Assembly: GCA_964019165.1 (NCBI GenBank)
Contig: OZ025268.1
Span: forward strand, 7,099,517 to 7,163,516
Reading direction: 5' to 3'
Length of the DNA stretch: 64,000 nt
Source: Mastigias papua
Taxonomy: Eukaryota > Cnidaria > Scyphozoa > Rhizostomeae > Mastigiidae
Shown: piece by piece, positions 1-64,000 of the stretch
Position numbering within the stretch: position 1 is the first letter of the stretch
Layout: every line of letters begins with the position of its first letter
Position numbers and translations under genes: made by a program
The notes under the pieces: generated by a model
What the model saw: the letters and a program-made list of their open reading frames with translations, nothing else
Told to the model about the DNA's origin: nothing
The model's database searches: none

Positions 1-748
1 TCTTTGAAAACGTCTAAGTGCTATTTTGAAAACTGCTAGCGATAAGGTGCAAGATGTGCTAATAACTTAAAGTGATAATGCCCACCGCAATTGCAGTATT
101 CATATAAATACACCAAAATACTTTAAAGTAATTGCAATAGAATTTGCTTTCAATAATATTTTCCTAGAGCATGACTATGTGCATATGAAAACTGTACATC
201 AATATCTGGCAAGAAAGAGAGTAAACTGCGGGTTCAAATATCGTCTGACTTAATTAAGAAGTTGGACCTTTTTCCTGGAATTTCCCTATCATCATGGTGG
301 AGCTTTTTCTCGTATCCATTTATATATCCCACAAGATAAAACGGTGATTGAAACAATAAGTCTAGGTATTTTGGTATATTTGCTGGACTATAGGGAGATA
401 GGAAGTATTTGGAAGTTGGAGGGGCGTAAGGCTGAAAGGTACATATTCCATACCAAACCTTTAAGCCACATTTAAGCGAGCTAAACTGCATGTTTTACTA
501 ATTGCTAACAGAAATGGACAAGGAAGGCTTAGGTAGGGTGATATAGACTGCAAAATAATTTAACTTGTTTCAGAAGCGCTAAGAAGGGCACTCAGTGATT
601 TTGCTAGGGCCTCATTAATAGATTTTTTCAGATAAAGAGATGTTTATTTAAACTCTGTGGGCACTTTTCAAAAACTTGCAAAGATCGGGAGTACGTGCCC
701 CCAACGCGCCCAGCTCCTAAGTTACCCGATCACAACATCTCAGCTTCA
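1..748. other. Left-edge non-coding stretch with one unassigned ORF
   Basis: No recognised gene was found. An 85-codon ATG-started open frame runs on the minus strand at 234-491. Its composition looks protein-like (rich in Tyr, Pro and Lys near its middle), and a CAG just inside its start (at 480-482, minus strand) could be a splice acceptor, so it could be an exon of a gene lying to the left. I recognise no family motif in it, and chance is a fair explanation. Confidence 0.3.
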
Positions 749-1098
749 CTTCTCACTAATGACTTGCCAAATGTAGAGAAGTGGGGCAGTGACAACCTTG
801 TTACGTTCAATCAATGAAAGGTGACACAGGTTGTTATTTCACGTAAGCATCACCGAGATTTTCCACCTGTATTCATGAACGGTCATGAACTGGACATTTC
901 ATCTTCTTTCATTCTGCTTGGTCTTTCAGTTTCATCTAATCTGATTTGGGAACCCCATATTCCCATATCTACTAAAGATCCATCTTAGAAACATGGCTTC
1001 CTTTCAAGAGTCCGTAGCTTTTTTCACCTTCTTGGCTGCTGACTATATACAAATCTCAGATTCCTCTTTCCCTGGAGTACTATTCCCATATTTGGGGT
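749..1098 (+). mobile_element. LINE reverse-transcriptase fragment (jockey/RTE-like thumb region), decayed
   Basis: Plus-strand conceptual translation, with one or two internal stops, gives pieces such as NDLPNVEKWGSDNLVTFN, then FMNGHELDISSSFILLGLSV, then SSNLIWEPHI and a FLSRVRSFF-like stretch. This order (asparagine-centred 'VTFN' after the catalytic domain, then 'LGLSVSSNL.W..HI') is the pattern of the region after the active site in non-LTR reverse transcriptases. There is no endonuclease, no poly(A) tail and no visible target duplication, so this is a 5'- and 3'-truncated remnant. It stops abruptly at about 1098, where a different LINE fragment begins. Confidence 0.6.
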
Positions 1099-1790
1099 GA
1101 CCTTCCAGATTGTCTCCAGAACATCAAATCCTCGATGTTTTTGCTGATGATAATGTAGTTTATACGACAGATCCTAGTGCCGATCAACCTGAAATAGCTT
1201 TGAATAAAGATCTATATAATGTGAGGAACAGATTAACAATCCATGTAAGAACGTCAAAATATATGCTGTTTGGAGGGAACAAACAAGTCAAGAAGTTTGG
1301 AGAGCTGCTAGCTCTTGGCATTGACGGCAAAGGTTAAAAATTAAAGCTACCATGGAGTTATCATAGGCGAAAATCTTTCATGGACGGATCATGTAGAGTA
1401 CCTCTTCAAAAGAGTTTCGCAAAGAATAGGTGTCGCAAGACCAATAAACCGTCTACTACCAAGAGTGCAAAGAGAGACAGCTTATTGTTCAGTGATACTA
1501 CTGTTACTTGATTGTGCACGTATTGTATGGGATGTCTGTAACAGCAAAGTACTAGTGAACTCGCCCAAGATTTGGAAAATAAGGCTGCAAAAGTCATAAT
1601 AGCCATCAAGTTCAAATGCTCTTGCTTATTTGTCATGGGAATTACTCGAAGAAAGAAGGAAGTTACGGATATTAATATCATTACTCAAAAACTATCGTTT
1701 CGACGCTATGTGCATTAGATTTGCGATGATGCCCACACAATATTGATAAGAGCATCATGATCAAGGCATTATAATCTCTAGGTGAGAATA
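1099..1790 (+). mobile_element. Second LINE reverse-transcriptase fragment, frameshifted
   Basis: The fragment begins with a DLPDCLQ-like motif. It continues in another frame with the polymerase active-site block FADDN (normally FADDT or YADDT) at about 1138-1155, then YMLFGG, GVIIGENLSWTDHVE and KRVSQRIGVARPINRLLP. Next comes a degenerate LDCARIVWD block, and finally an LxW..L.ERRRKL-like C-terminal piece. This is the standard order of a non-LTR (CR1/jockey group) reverse transcriptase from palm to thumb. At least two frameshifts and several stops separate the pieces, so it is not functional. An open frame of 75 codons at 1110-1337 starts with TTG and is only part of this remnant. Confidence 0.7.
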
Positions 1791-3260
1791 CAATCATTGT
1801 TAGTATCAAGCAAAATATATAAATTTGTGCCTACTGTACAGTAGTAGAAAGCCGTTTGGCAATCGCTGATCAGTTGTCTGTTTAGTGCTTTTGATTTAAA
1901 CAGTGTGTTGCATTAAATTATATGAAATGATGAAATCCCTTTAAAACAGCTTTTGCTAATCAGAATTTGCTGCAGATATTGTTCCACATCTTGAGTATTC
2001 AAGGTATGAGAGGAGTAACTCACTTGGAAGGAAATTTCCTACCAAAAGAACATTTGAGCATTTGAAGGGAGTAATAAGGAAATGACATATTGATGGAAAT
2101 GAATAGACATTTAAGGAGACAAATGGAAATACGGGAGATCTTAATGATATTCCGATCAAATACTAAAGTTTGTGTGTGTCAAATTATTTTACATCGATTT
2201 TATTTCTAGTTTACAAGTATACATATATATATACGTAAACTAATCTAAATCGATAAATACCATTTCTTTTTGCTGATGAAATAAAGTTTCTTTTTCTATT
2301 CTCATCTGTTTAGAAATAGGGAATTGGTATTTCATTCGACGTTCAAATGGATCTGGTACTTTGAGCCCAGTTCTTTGCATTGTCATGTCTTGCCAAATCA
2401 TTCGGACCATCACCTCCATACCTCTCAGAATTTCTAATTTTTACCAATGGTATTTTTGGCAGGATTGTGATGTAAGTGGAAATTTTAAACTACCATCACT
2501 CAATATATAAGTTTGAGTTTGAGGCATTCGATCTAAATCGAAAGTAGATCTCCTTTTCCGTGTTGAAGTTCATTCACTTTCAAGAAGTACCAGTAGGGGA
2601 GTCATCAGGGCCTTATGGAGGTAAATATCCCAAATGTTTTGAAAGCGTGGTGCTATAGACTGGCCCAAAAGTCTTATGCAAATGTAAAGTCAGGGAAGGG
2701 TCTGTGTTCTTGGTTACCTAGCGGATGCCCAATTTGAGGAACTCAACGAGTTCTAGTTTTTAATATCCTGTGTTAATAAGTTCAAAATGCTAGCTGAACT
2801 CAGTAGACCTCAAAATCGTAACATTTCTGATATACAGAACGGTACATGAAATCATCGGTTGCTACTGCATCCAAAAGGGCTTACTACTCCTCTTTTATAA
2901 GAGCCAGATACATTTTGGCTAGGTAGATGTTCTGCAGTTTTTTTACTTTTAGATGCAAGTGTCATTAAAATTGTTTTTACGTCAAGAATGATATTCTGCA
3001 ACTATTTCAGAAAATGCATGAGGTATAGAGTGTTTACAGAAGAATAGCAAAAACAATGCAAACTAGTCTAGTGCCTGTGCAGACTACAACAACTGGCCCT
3101 CTGCGGAGTATCATCGAAAGGACGCATGGCAAGCTGTAGATGGCCTAGAACTTTCTTTGTAGCGGGTGGAGTAGCTGCCGGTCAATTTAACCAAGCTCTA
3201 TAGTGTCAACCCGTGTATAGAAAAGTGTTCTCATTTTTTGGTGTTACACTCTTACCAAAT
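1791..3260. other. Intergenic/5' flank of CCT5
   Basis: No coding exon could be supported. The right end must hold the CCT5 promoter and 5' untranslated region. The sequence directly before the CCT5 ATG is 'cttaccaaat', with A at position -3, which is acceptable initiation context. No convincing TATA box or other core element stands out. Confidence 0.4.
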
Positions 3261-14695
<11,435 letters not shown>

Positions 14696-16043
14696 TGATA
14701 ATGAGTCAAACTATGAAGAACTATTGCAAATAGTCCCAAGAGTTGCTTGGAGCATTTGATGAGTCAAAATAAATGGCGGCAGAAATTCTCTGAAGCATGT
14801 TCATTTGATGGATACCAAAGGATACTTAGCTACACCCTATTCCCGTTGAAAGGTGGGACAGAACTACACCTCTACAGATAAGTTCGAGAGTTAGATTTTT
14901 GCAGTCAGTGCATCAATTAGAAAGGTTTATTGATGAATTGATGAATTAATGTTTGCTTTTTTGCCTCCAGTATTTCACATGTAACTTGGTATCCTTTCTC
15001 TGTACCATATGCGAGTACTATTGTGTCAGTTCTTGGAAGATCACAGTGCATTTTTGAAATTATCTCTATTTTTGTCAAGTAATCAAAGTGAGCTTTGAGT
15101 CAATCACTGAAATAAATAGCGTCAAAGTTTGATTTTCTTCGGTACCAATTTGAATATGACTTTCGTGAATTTCAAGACCCTTCTAGCGTGCTCTTGGCTT
15201 TTCGATTGCGTTATTGTGAATAACTGAGAACAGAAAGTACCATTACATTTAGAAATTAGGAAAGATATATCTACAAGTCATATTTTATATAGAGTATTGG
15301 TAGGTCCCACATGGTTTTCTTATGAACCTGGGTAATTCTGTGGAGATCTATGAGATCTTTTACAGCTCGTGATTAAGATTCTTTAGGATACTTTGAAATG
15401 ATCATTTATCGTATTCAGCCATGTGTTGTGTTAGAGACACTGCGTGGTTTTACAAGGAAACTTTCAAAGTAGAGAATGCTACTCTTGGAAATTATATAGT
15501 ACTGTTGTTTCACCTGTCACTGGAACACTATTTCAAAATTCCCGATGTTAAATTCGAACTTAGAATATCCGAGTTTTGATAAAATATGCAATATAGTGAA
15601 TACAAGAACACGATGTCAAAGGTAAGAATTATTTACAAGCATTCTGTTGTTAGTTTTTTATTCTGTGCTTTGTTTTATTGTGACTGATCTAGGGCATAGC
15701 CATCACTCATGTTGGATGATTTGGCAGAAGGGAAGGAGTCCAGCACTGTCCCTTGTACATTGGGTGCAAGATGACGTTTGTTTTGTCATCTGTTGATAAT
15801 TCGTTACAAATTGTTTGAAATTCTATGCCGCACTGTTTTGAGCAGAGATCTTGCAGGCTCGTCAAGTTGCATTTAGGCACTTCACCGTGTATATGACATG
15901 GTTTGGCATTTCTGCTTCTTCTTGTTGTATCTTTTTTAGTGTCTGCCGTGCCAGTGCAATACTGCAGGTAAACATTCCACCGTGAATTGATGAAATGTTT
16001 CTATCCCCTATAAGTAGCTATGCGACAAAACTTTGTGACGTAG
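14696..16043. other. Convergent 3' region between CCT5 and the receptor gene
   Basis: No coding exon was found. AATAAA hexamers on the plus strand at 14768-14773 and 15111-15116 are candidate CCT5 polyadenylation signals. On the minus strand, AATAAA at 15657-15662 and 15674-15679 are candidates for the receptor gene, about 365-390 bases past its stop. The two 3' untranslated regions therefore probably end within about 1 kb of each other without needing to overlap. Confidence 0.5.
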
Positions 16044-27426
<11,383 letters not shown>

Positions 27427-27949
27427 CTTCTATTGGCAAATTTTGAGTGACACTGGAGTGAAACGGTTGAGGCTTTTCAATATATCCTGTGAATAGTAAT
27501 GAAACAACAGCAATTATAAAATCTATTTGAAATTGCTTGTTTTAATCCAATAACATTAAAGGCTTATCTATGCCAGTGGTTTATTAAAAATGACTTTACA
27601 ATTCATATGGAAATCAATATAATAAGGTGACTTTTCAAATGAGCTCTTTATCCAAAATTACACCAAGCACTACTTTATGATACCTTTGTCTAGTATTCAA
27701 TCGTTTAGATGTATTATTATTTGGAACACTCTATTAGAAAGCATAATATCGGTTCAAAACATACTGGGGTTCAAAGAATTGATCAAAAACTGGAAAGGAG
27801 AAAAATGTTCGTGTAATATATGTAAATAAGAGGATTGTGATTAAATAGTTGGTTTTTACTAGTTTAGTTTAACTACGTTTTATTACCAACTGTAGATAAA
27901 TTAGTTATTATTATTATTATTCAAAACAGTTTTTATCGGCATTTCTCGA
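27427..27949. other. 5' flank of the receptor gene
   Basis: No coding exon was seen. This must include the receptor promoter and 5' untranslated region (transcription to the left). No clear core promoter motif can be singled out in such AT-rich DNA. Confidence 0.35.
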
Positions 27950-28470
27950 GATGAATAGACTGTAAAGTAGAAACGTGTTGGTTTATTGTCAGACAATTTT
28001 AGCGAGGTAGAGATAGGCGAGGTAGAGAGAGGAGATGAGATCAACTTTGTTGAGTTTAGATTTAAAAAAGGACAAGCGGTAGGACTCCGGGAGGAAAGAA
28101 AGGGTAAGAAGTTCCATAGTTGACAAATTCTTAAAATAAATGATGACTTGTAGGATAGAGTTTTTCAATTAAGTAGCAAAACTTGGAAAGGGGGAGATTA
28201 GAGCTTCTCGTGGGTTGAAAGCGTCTCAATGAGTCAGAATAATATTCCTGATTTCTAAGGAGCACTGTTTTGTCCGTGAAAGTATTGATACAAGTATGAA
28301 AAGATCTGAAACCAAACGACGATGAGAAAGAGACTGGAGAGATTTAGTGAGGCTTTGATTGGTGGGGAGGTAGATGGCTTTGGGCTCGAATTTGTCGTGA
28401 TAACAGAGAGAGGATATAGGAGCACCACCTTTGGACAGGGAAGCATTTCTTTAGAGAAAGACGAATCTGG
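27950..28470 (-). mobile_element. Decayed LINE reverse-transcriptase C-terminal fragment
   Basis: Minus-strand translation in shifting frames gives an ERRLVSDLFILYQYFHG-like block, then NQEYYSDSLRRF, then NLWN-like 'ICQLWNFLP' and a final FFKSKLNKVDL block. This is the order of the C-terminal tail of CR1/jockey-type reverse transcriptases (RRR.DL...YKI.HG, then LWNSLP, then FK..L). Frameshifts and stops show that it is dead. No 3' tail or target duplication was identified. Confidence 0.5.
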
Positions 28471-31400
28471 GATTTGTAAATAATCAATAGTTGAGAGGAT
28501 GAGGAAAAACCACGTGCTCTGGAAGAGAAAACAGGTTTTCGAGATAATAGTGTTGTTTCATCCTAGCGCACAGAACAAATACTGATCCAGTTGTTGTCCC
28601 ATCTTGGATTTCTTCATTTCAAAATCTCGGATCCGTTAATTCTAACTTTACGACATTGCGAAATGTAGCTGTGTATTTGTTCACGAGCAGTTGTTGTTAA
28701 ATCTATAAGATTTTCATTAATTATGCATCACCCATGTGCAATACTTCTGAATGTTCTGCTTACCACTCCCAGTTGGAGAAGAAAGTCAAGAGGTGACCTT
28801 ATTGTTACTGGCTGCATCAGTCATTACTTTCATGGAACGCAACGATCACATGGCCGCATAGTCAACAGCTGAAAACTTGGAATCAACCTGTCAAATAAGT
28901 TCATTGGTTCGGCATCTACAAATTATCATTCTCGTTATTGTCCTGTTTATAAATTTTATTGTTGGGAGCACGTTGGCTGTTCAAAACCAATAAGAGCTAT
29001 TTCTATATGCTACGCCTAAGCCCCTCTAATTATTCATTTCGACTAAATACCGCCCAGTGATTATTTATCTATATGTGGTTGAACATAAGACCATACAGAC
29101 TGATTACTAGTATAGATATTAGCATTCTCATCTGTCCAGCTTTACATTTGATTCTCCAACCTTTTCATTTTAAATCCATTGACCACGGTAAGGTTAATTT
29201 TTGCGTACCTTCACCTCAAAACAGTGAACCAAGTTGTGTATAAACGACTTTAGATATAGTTTTGTTGATTACCATTGGATAATAGATTAGTGAGTGAATA
29301 TGGAAAAATACATAGATAACAGATTGACCTATAGGATTCTTGCTTGTTCCATTTGTTCAGCTGCTAGAGTCCCAGATTTACGTATCATCCAATAGTACAT
29401 TCCATAGACATCTAGAAATTTGTCTAGTTTTTAAACTATTTGAAGGATTAATCAATTTCATCACCCTGGAATAGATTATTTAAAAGTAAGAACCTTGATT
29501 TAGTTGAGATAGCCTGTAGAAACATTTAAATGTCCTCCTATCCGAGTTACTACTTTGGCCTAAGTCGCTCATAAGAAATGAAATGATCGTTCATCCTGCA
29601 AAGAGTGGCTTTCAACTACTATATTAACCCTTCTTGAATGGCTTGTTTGATAGCAGGTTAAATTAGGTATCCTGGATAAGTTGGTAATAAAAGAAGAATG
29701 TTGCACAAGATTGGGTAAGGTTGTTAGATGCATAGAGGAGAGAATGCTTGATAATCACCTTCGTTCGCAAAATTATGTAAGGAAGACACTATGAAATATG
29801 AATGAATACTTTTTACAGAATATCTTATCTCTCCTGAAGTATACCTATTTATAGCTATGCTGGCCTTTGAAACTTGGAATCAAGTTAAATTAGGGCATCC
29901 AATCGGCTTTAGTCTAATGCTCATGATCGTCATTGTAGGCTCATCTTCAAGAGATTCCAAGGTTTCATTATCGATAATATAATCTATCAGCTTATAACCT
30001 AATGATTCATCTAAATTTGGCTAGGCATACTAGATTTATAGCTATGAAAACATGCTCCATGGTAAGGACAATTCATTCGCCATTTTTTTTATTCAGATAG
30101 CTTTTCAATTGAATATTTTTCTGTCTTGCAGAAGATAATGAAGAGACTATAAAAACTGGTATGGCTAGCTAATAGGAAGGTTAGCATGAGATGGCTGTGA
30201 ATTTGTAATTGATTCATCAATGCATGCTTTTCTCTCCTGGCTGAACCAGTTTTGTTTGTCCAAAGAGCTTATGGTATTTTTGAAAAGGCTACCCATATAA
30301 CACATGTTCCTATTGAAGGTAACCACAGTTCACTGATTGTTCAATACTATGATACTTAGCTTTTGTTTTTTACTCGTTCCGAATGAACAGTAATGTTCAT
30401 CATCCCTTCGTAAGCAATAGAATACTGCACCCTGCCCCCTAGGCTCTTGGTCTAGTCAGACTCAAGAAAAGTCTCCAGCCTTTCTTTGGTTGCCAGTTTT
30501 TCATACCAAACCTTGTTCATCTGAGACAATCAAAACATTAAAACTAGCTATGGTTTTATAACTGCAGATATTGTTTATGTCTCTACCAATTAGAAACTAG
30601 TTCTCCGCTAAACCGAGATTATTTTAATAAATTCATCCCTAAGCAAAGCTTAGATCAAAGTTCCGTACCCTAGTCCTGGAACTTTGCCTTAGACAGTAGC
30701 TTAGAAACCCTATATATTTCTCAGTCACTATCATATCACCCGCAAATCTTGCTCAAACTGGATTGATGATGAAAAATACTACACCGTCCTCAAAGAGGAC
30801 AAAGAAAGCAAAATACTTCTCCGGTTCACAGCGGTGGAACCGTGACTTTTTCTAGACTCTGGTTCTTTTGACACTTAGCTTTACGTTTAGAGTGCTTTAA
30901 AAGCATTTGTGGCATATGACACAGCTAGTGTCCAATCATTGTCTTCCACTGGTGCCATTTTTTTCACAGAAGAGATTAAAAGAGGTTATAAAAATGAAAT
31001 TTAGGGCCATGCTGAATGAATATAATGCTTTAGGTATGAAAAATTCACATTGTGTTATTGTTTCCTAACTATTGGCATTGGAATGCTCTCAGTAAGAAAT
31101 TTTGTATATTTTTGAAAACTTATACATTATATTTAATATATATTTCTGAAATAAAAACTTAGCAAGTGAATCGCTAGTGCATCAAATACCATATTAAAAC
31201 ATACTGGAGATTATCTATTTTCAATAGGGAACTTTAAATATGAGGAAGACTGAATTATAACTTTGTTATGCCAAGGTCAATAAAGTGAATCTTGGATCGT
31301 GTTAACATCGTTATTCCTAGCGTTGGAAATCCAAATAAAAAGATGGCGGAAGCAAGAATCCGAATCACAAATATTCTAAATGATGCGATTGAACTCTATT

Positions 31401-33820
31401 CCAAGTCCTCAGCATTCGATTTGATGTCATGACTGAGATTGAGCGTTCAACTATTGTGAAAGCCGACTTCATTAATGTTAGTTCTTTGCTTGATCGATTC
31501 CGTTAGGCTACGCTTTGCCGTTTTGCCGCTCTGCCGCTTTGCTTTGCAAGTACTTTGCAGCCGTGGAAAGAAACGATCGTACGGCTAGGGAAATTCATCT
31601 CCGGATCTGGTGCAGAACACAAACAGTTGATTTTTCCTGGAGCTTGAGAGCTTTCTGTTATTCATTATCACATACCGTAAGGATCTTGCACAGATAGTGC
31701 TGCTGACGTGTGTGCCCCTGTTTTTACTTATTGGCAGTTGTGATTTAGGGTATCACAGTTATAGAGAGATTTTATGTCAAATCATTACAGTATTCAAAAT
31801 AGTGGTCTAGACATACTATCACACTTTCTCATTAAAGTGAATATTTATCGAAGGCTTTTCCTTGTTTTATGGTAAAACAGATATCAGGGTTCGTACTATC
31901 CTCATTATGTCTTATTTATATGGTTCCTTATCTTCATGATGTTGAAATGAGATTCCATCTAGTAGCCAAAAACCAATTCAAATAAAATTAGCAAATTTGA
32001 AATGCGGCTAGTCAGCCATAGTAACATTACTAGAACCTCATAAATTTGCAAAATAATGAATGAATGTGCTTTTTCTACCTTTGAAAGCTGCCTTCTCCAG
32101 TGATATCCTTCGGTTGCTTCCTGAGATAAAACTTTGAGAAACTGAAGATCGCTGTAAATAAAAAACATTCTGCCCTGAGGGCTAACCACAAAACGAATAG
32201 CTCTCGATTGCAAAGCCACGGGAAATACGAAGCTCATTGATATTTAATGCTGCACTCATTAATTTTCAAGCTCCAGCAATTGATGGTAAATCAAGCATTA
32301 TTTCGTCTCTGCTCCAAGTTCCGTGCTGCAATCGTTTCCAATGTATGTCACTTTCATAACCTCCACTTTACAGGAGAACTTTGGAATTATTAGGAATAAA
32401 CGCTAGCCACGAGCAGGTGGGTACGTATTACGCGAAGTATGCGACTTAGCAAGTGAATTGTCCTTGAAATCGAACGGGTCCATTGCCAAGTTATCTACAG
32501 GGATAATAGAATTATGTTGCCAAGGTGAAATTACCTGCCAGTGCTTGTTTGCAATACAACTTAGAGCACGTTTATTTATAACACTCCTTCTTGTATATTG
32601 TTCAAAGTGACTGGTATCTATTTTGATATTCAAACAACATGATGAACTGGGATCTTATTGACGCTAGAAAATTAGTGGTCTTCCACTGGTGTGACATGCA
32701 TAGAAATAAACTCTCCATATTTGTCCTCCTTCCAGTCTGAATTAGATAAACTCTACGTTGCGTTATTAAATCATTCATAACTAGACATTTCTAGCTCTTC
32801 ACATTATCTTATCTACGTTTCATTCATTTTTGAGAAAATCCACTTTAATTCATTTTAGTTAAATTTTAAACAACAAAAACAGACAAAGTCCTTTAGCTAG
32901 CTGCTTTATGTGGAGTACTAAATACTGAAATGTCTGGTGCTGAAGTTTATCACAACTGTACAAAGAAGGGGTGCAAATGTCGGCCCAGGGTTATGGTGAA
33001 ATTGGTTAGATTGTGAAGTGACGTTGAAAGTACGTTTTGTATTGACTAAGTAAAGAAATTTGTTTTTATTCTTCTTGATTCTTTAGGTAGCTTTATCTAT
33101 TATACATCATATTCATGTGTTTCGTAGATGTCTACTGCCCTGTTTTTATAAGAAGTACATAATTCTGAGCCTCTTGATTCTTAAAAAAACGTCAAAATGA
33201 GCATAAATATTCTTAAGCGATCCTCATTGTTATATTTTTGTTATAGTCAGCCTCAATGGATCTTAAACAAGCGTTTCCTAACTGTTCTAGTAATAACCAG
33301 CCTCAGTACTGCATAAATAAATGATTCTTAAAATAAAAACGAAAAGATTAATAGTCTTTCATTTGGCCTCGATTGACATATCACATTGCAATATCTATAA
33401 AGATAAATAAAGTTATACAGATATCATATATAATTTATCACAGATATCATCTCATATTCATTCTTATTTAACTGGTGATCTTGAGCTCTGTGTGATTCTT
33501 ATGTAAGTCATAATTTTATTGATGATTTTTAGCCTCGTGATTCCTATAAAAGAATTATTGCAAAAAGTTGTAGTGAAAAGCGAATAGACATCTGCTAAAC
33601 ATATTAAACACAGCTAATAGACATCTGTGTTATAATTAGATGTAAAGCTGATTTAGTTCCATACTTCTGTTTTCTTATCAGTTGCTTAGCAAATTTCTCG
33701 CTGTATTTTTATAGGCTGCAAATCTTCCAGCATAAAGTCAAATATGCATAGTATGCAGATTATTTAGAGTAGGGATAAGATGATTCAGAAGGTATACCTT
33801 TAAATTATATATATGGAATA
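28471..33820. other. Gene-poor intergenic stretch
   Basis: No recognised gene. Two minus-strand open frames stand out from the AT-rich background: 32403-32633 (76 codons, non-ATG start at the right end) and 31959-32237 (92 codons, ATG start, with a possible donor AAAG|GTAGAA at about 32083). They could be exons of an unrecognised gene or chance frames, and no known domain is visible in either. A slightly GC-richer segment near 31500-31700 has no recognisable content. Confidence 0.35.
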
Positions 33821-33825
33821 CATGT

Positions 33826-33988
<163 letters not shown>

Positions 33989-34544
33989 AGCCGTAAAGTT
34001 CTATTTAAAATTGCACTCTAGAAGATGTGTATTATGTCAATTGAAGTTGCATACTGTGGATCCAAACAAATAGACAAACAGGATAACAAATCAGAGGGCA
34101 GCATTACGCACTACATTTTGCAGAAACTTACAATAAGTAGGGAGCATACTGGAAAAGAGAGTGAGAAGTCGAGTACACAGAGATAAATACTCTGGAGGGA
34201 GATAGTAGTTGAAATAAAGGAATTTTTCACGATCCTCATTTTTGTTAATTTTAGTAAATTTGCAATAAAATGTTAGTTTATTTTAGTACAAAACAATAGA
34301 CACGTTAACGATTGTTTTCATAAGTCTATTAGACTTATTTTGTTGTGTGGCCACGGGGTGGACTGGGATGGACATGTCCGCCTAAGTTTTCCTAGAGATC
34401 GATTCTTGAATCTCGTTTTTATGTACATGTCTCAAGACCGTTTGGAAAGTTTAATAAAAACCGGCATCGAATGAAAAATGACTGATAGATTTAAAAGGAC
34501 TCTTTAGTAGATATTTTTAAGACTAGCAGTGATATAAAATGAAA

Positions 34545-34835
34545 GGGGTGGTGCCAGGTAGTTCCTGATAGGGGACTGGCTCTTCCGACGGGGGACTAAG
34601 ATACGGCTAGCAGAGTACTAGAAGTGCTAAAACAGCTCCGAGAGAAGAGTTCTTCACCTTCCGATTGGATGCTAGCCTGTTCCAAAGGTGGCCTCATTGG
34701 ACGGACATATAGCCCCCTAGACCTACCCTGACACCACCTCGGGAAAGAAAGCACCAATGTTTTTACATGGCAACAGAGGACTGGCACATAGTTTATTCTG
34801 TGCCTTCTCTTGGTTTCACAACAACAACAACAACA
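34545..34835 (+). repeat. Dispersed repeat, copy 1, ending in (CAA)n
   Basis: Begins AAAGGGGTGGTGCCAGG, contains CGACGGGGGACTAAGATA, then GCAGAGTACTAGAAGTGCTA and AGCCCCCTAGACCTACCCTG. It is followed by a stretch ending in about seven CAA units (34819-34839). The inverse complement of 45245-45420 has the same blocks in the same order. The unit-repeat tail suggests a SINE-like element. It lies about 230 bases upstream of the TTLL1 start codon. Confidence 0.65.
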
Positions 34836-35049
34836 ACAACACAATAAGTTTAATAAATGGCGGGTTTGTGTGCTTCAGTAGACAAGTCAGGCAGTTGTTC
34901 AGTGATGAAATAAGTTACCTACTTAGTAGGTAGGTATTCAGCAAAGTTATCTGCTATTTGCAAAGATTTATTACTAACTTCAATACTTTGTTGCCTGATA
35001 TTTTGAACTGTTATGGCAAAAACAAACTGAACTGTATCCAATTTTTTAA

Positions 35050-64000
<28,951 letters not shown>

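Overview
The window is a piece of animal nuclear genome, AT-rich by eye. It has long spliceosomal introns with GT-AG borders, dinucleotide and tetranucleotide microsatellites, and decayed LINE, SINE, MITE and BEL/Pao copies. A Cys-loop anion-channel-type receptor and a tubulin polyglutamylase subunit together fit a metazoan with neurons and cilia. The cnidarian or invertebrate-bilaterian guess is inference; nothing seen here fixes the phylum.

Layout. At 1-3260 there are two abutting, decayed LINE reverse-transcriptase fragments (about 749-1790) and otherwise unassigned DNA. At 3261-14695 (+) lies a complete ten-exon gene for chaperonin subunit CCT5/TCP-1 epsilon; I could place every exon border in phase, giving 539 residues. 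At 16044-27426 (-) lies a complete nine-exon Cys-loop (GABA-A/glycine-like) ligand-gated channel subunit of 420 residues, also in phase throughout. It converges tail to tail on CCT5. At 27427-35070 is a gene-poor stretch with a LINE 3' end, a long (GT)n array and a dispersed repeat. From 35071 to the right edge (+) runs TTLL1, the catalytic subunit of the tubulin polyglutamylase complex: twelve coding exons up to 63834, with the last exon or exons outside the window.

TTLL1 introns are crowded. Intron 10 (13.2 kb) contains an internally deleted BEL/Pao retrotransposon and, on the opposite strand, an intronless amidinotransferase-fold (DDAH-like) hydrolase gene. Intron 11 contains a decayed LINE on the minus strand and a possible pair of minus-strand terminal exons. 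Other introns carry short elements with terminal inverted repeats, tRNA-like segments, and copies of a C-rich 'AATAAGCCCCC' family. One copy of that family ends within about 8 bases of a TTLL1 splice acceptor.

The genes do not form an operon or a recognisable pathway. CCT (which folds tubulin) and TTLL1 (which polyglutamylates tubulin) act on the same substrate, but a common metazoan neighbourhood is not implied. I saw no convincing new multi-gene system. The points most worth checking are the nested intronless hydrolase, the atypical pore residues of the receptor, the (TA)n arrays bracketing CCT5 exon 4, and the repeat that appears to supply the TTLL1 exon 3 acceptor region.
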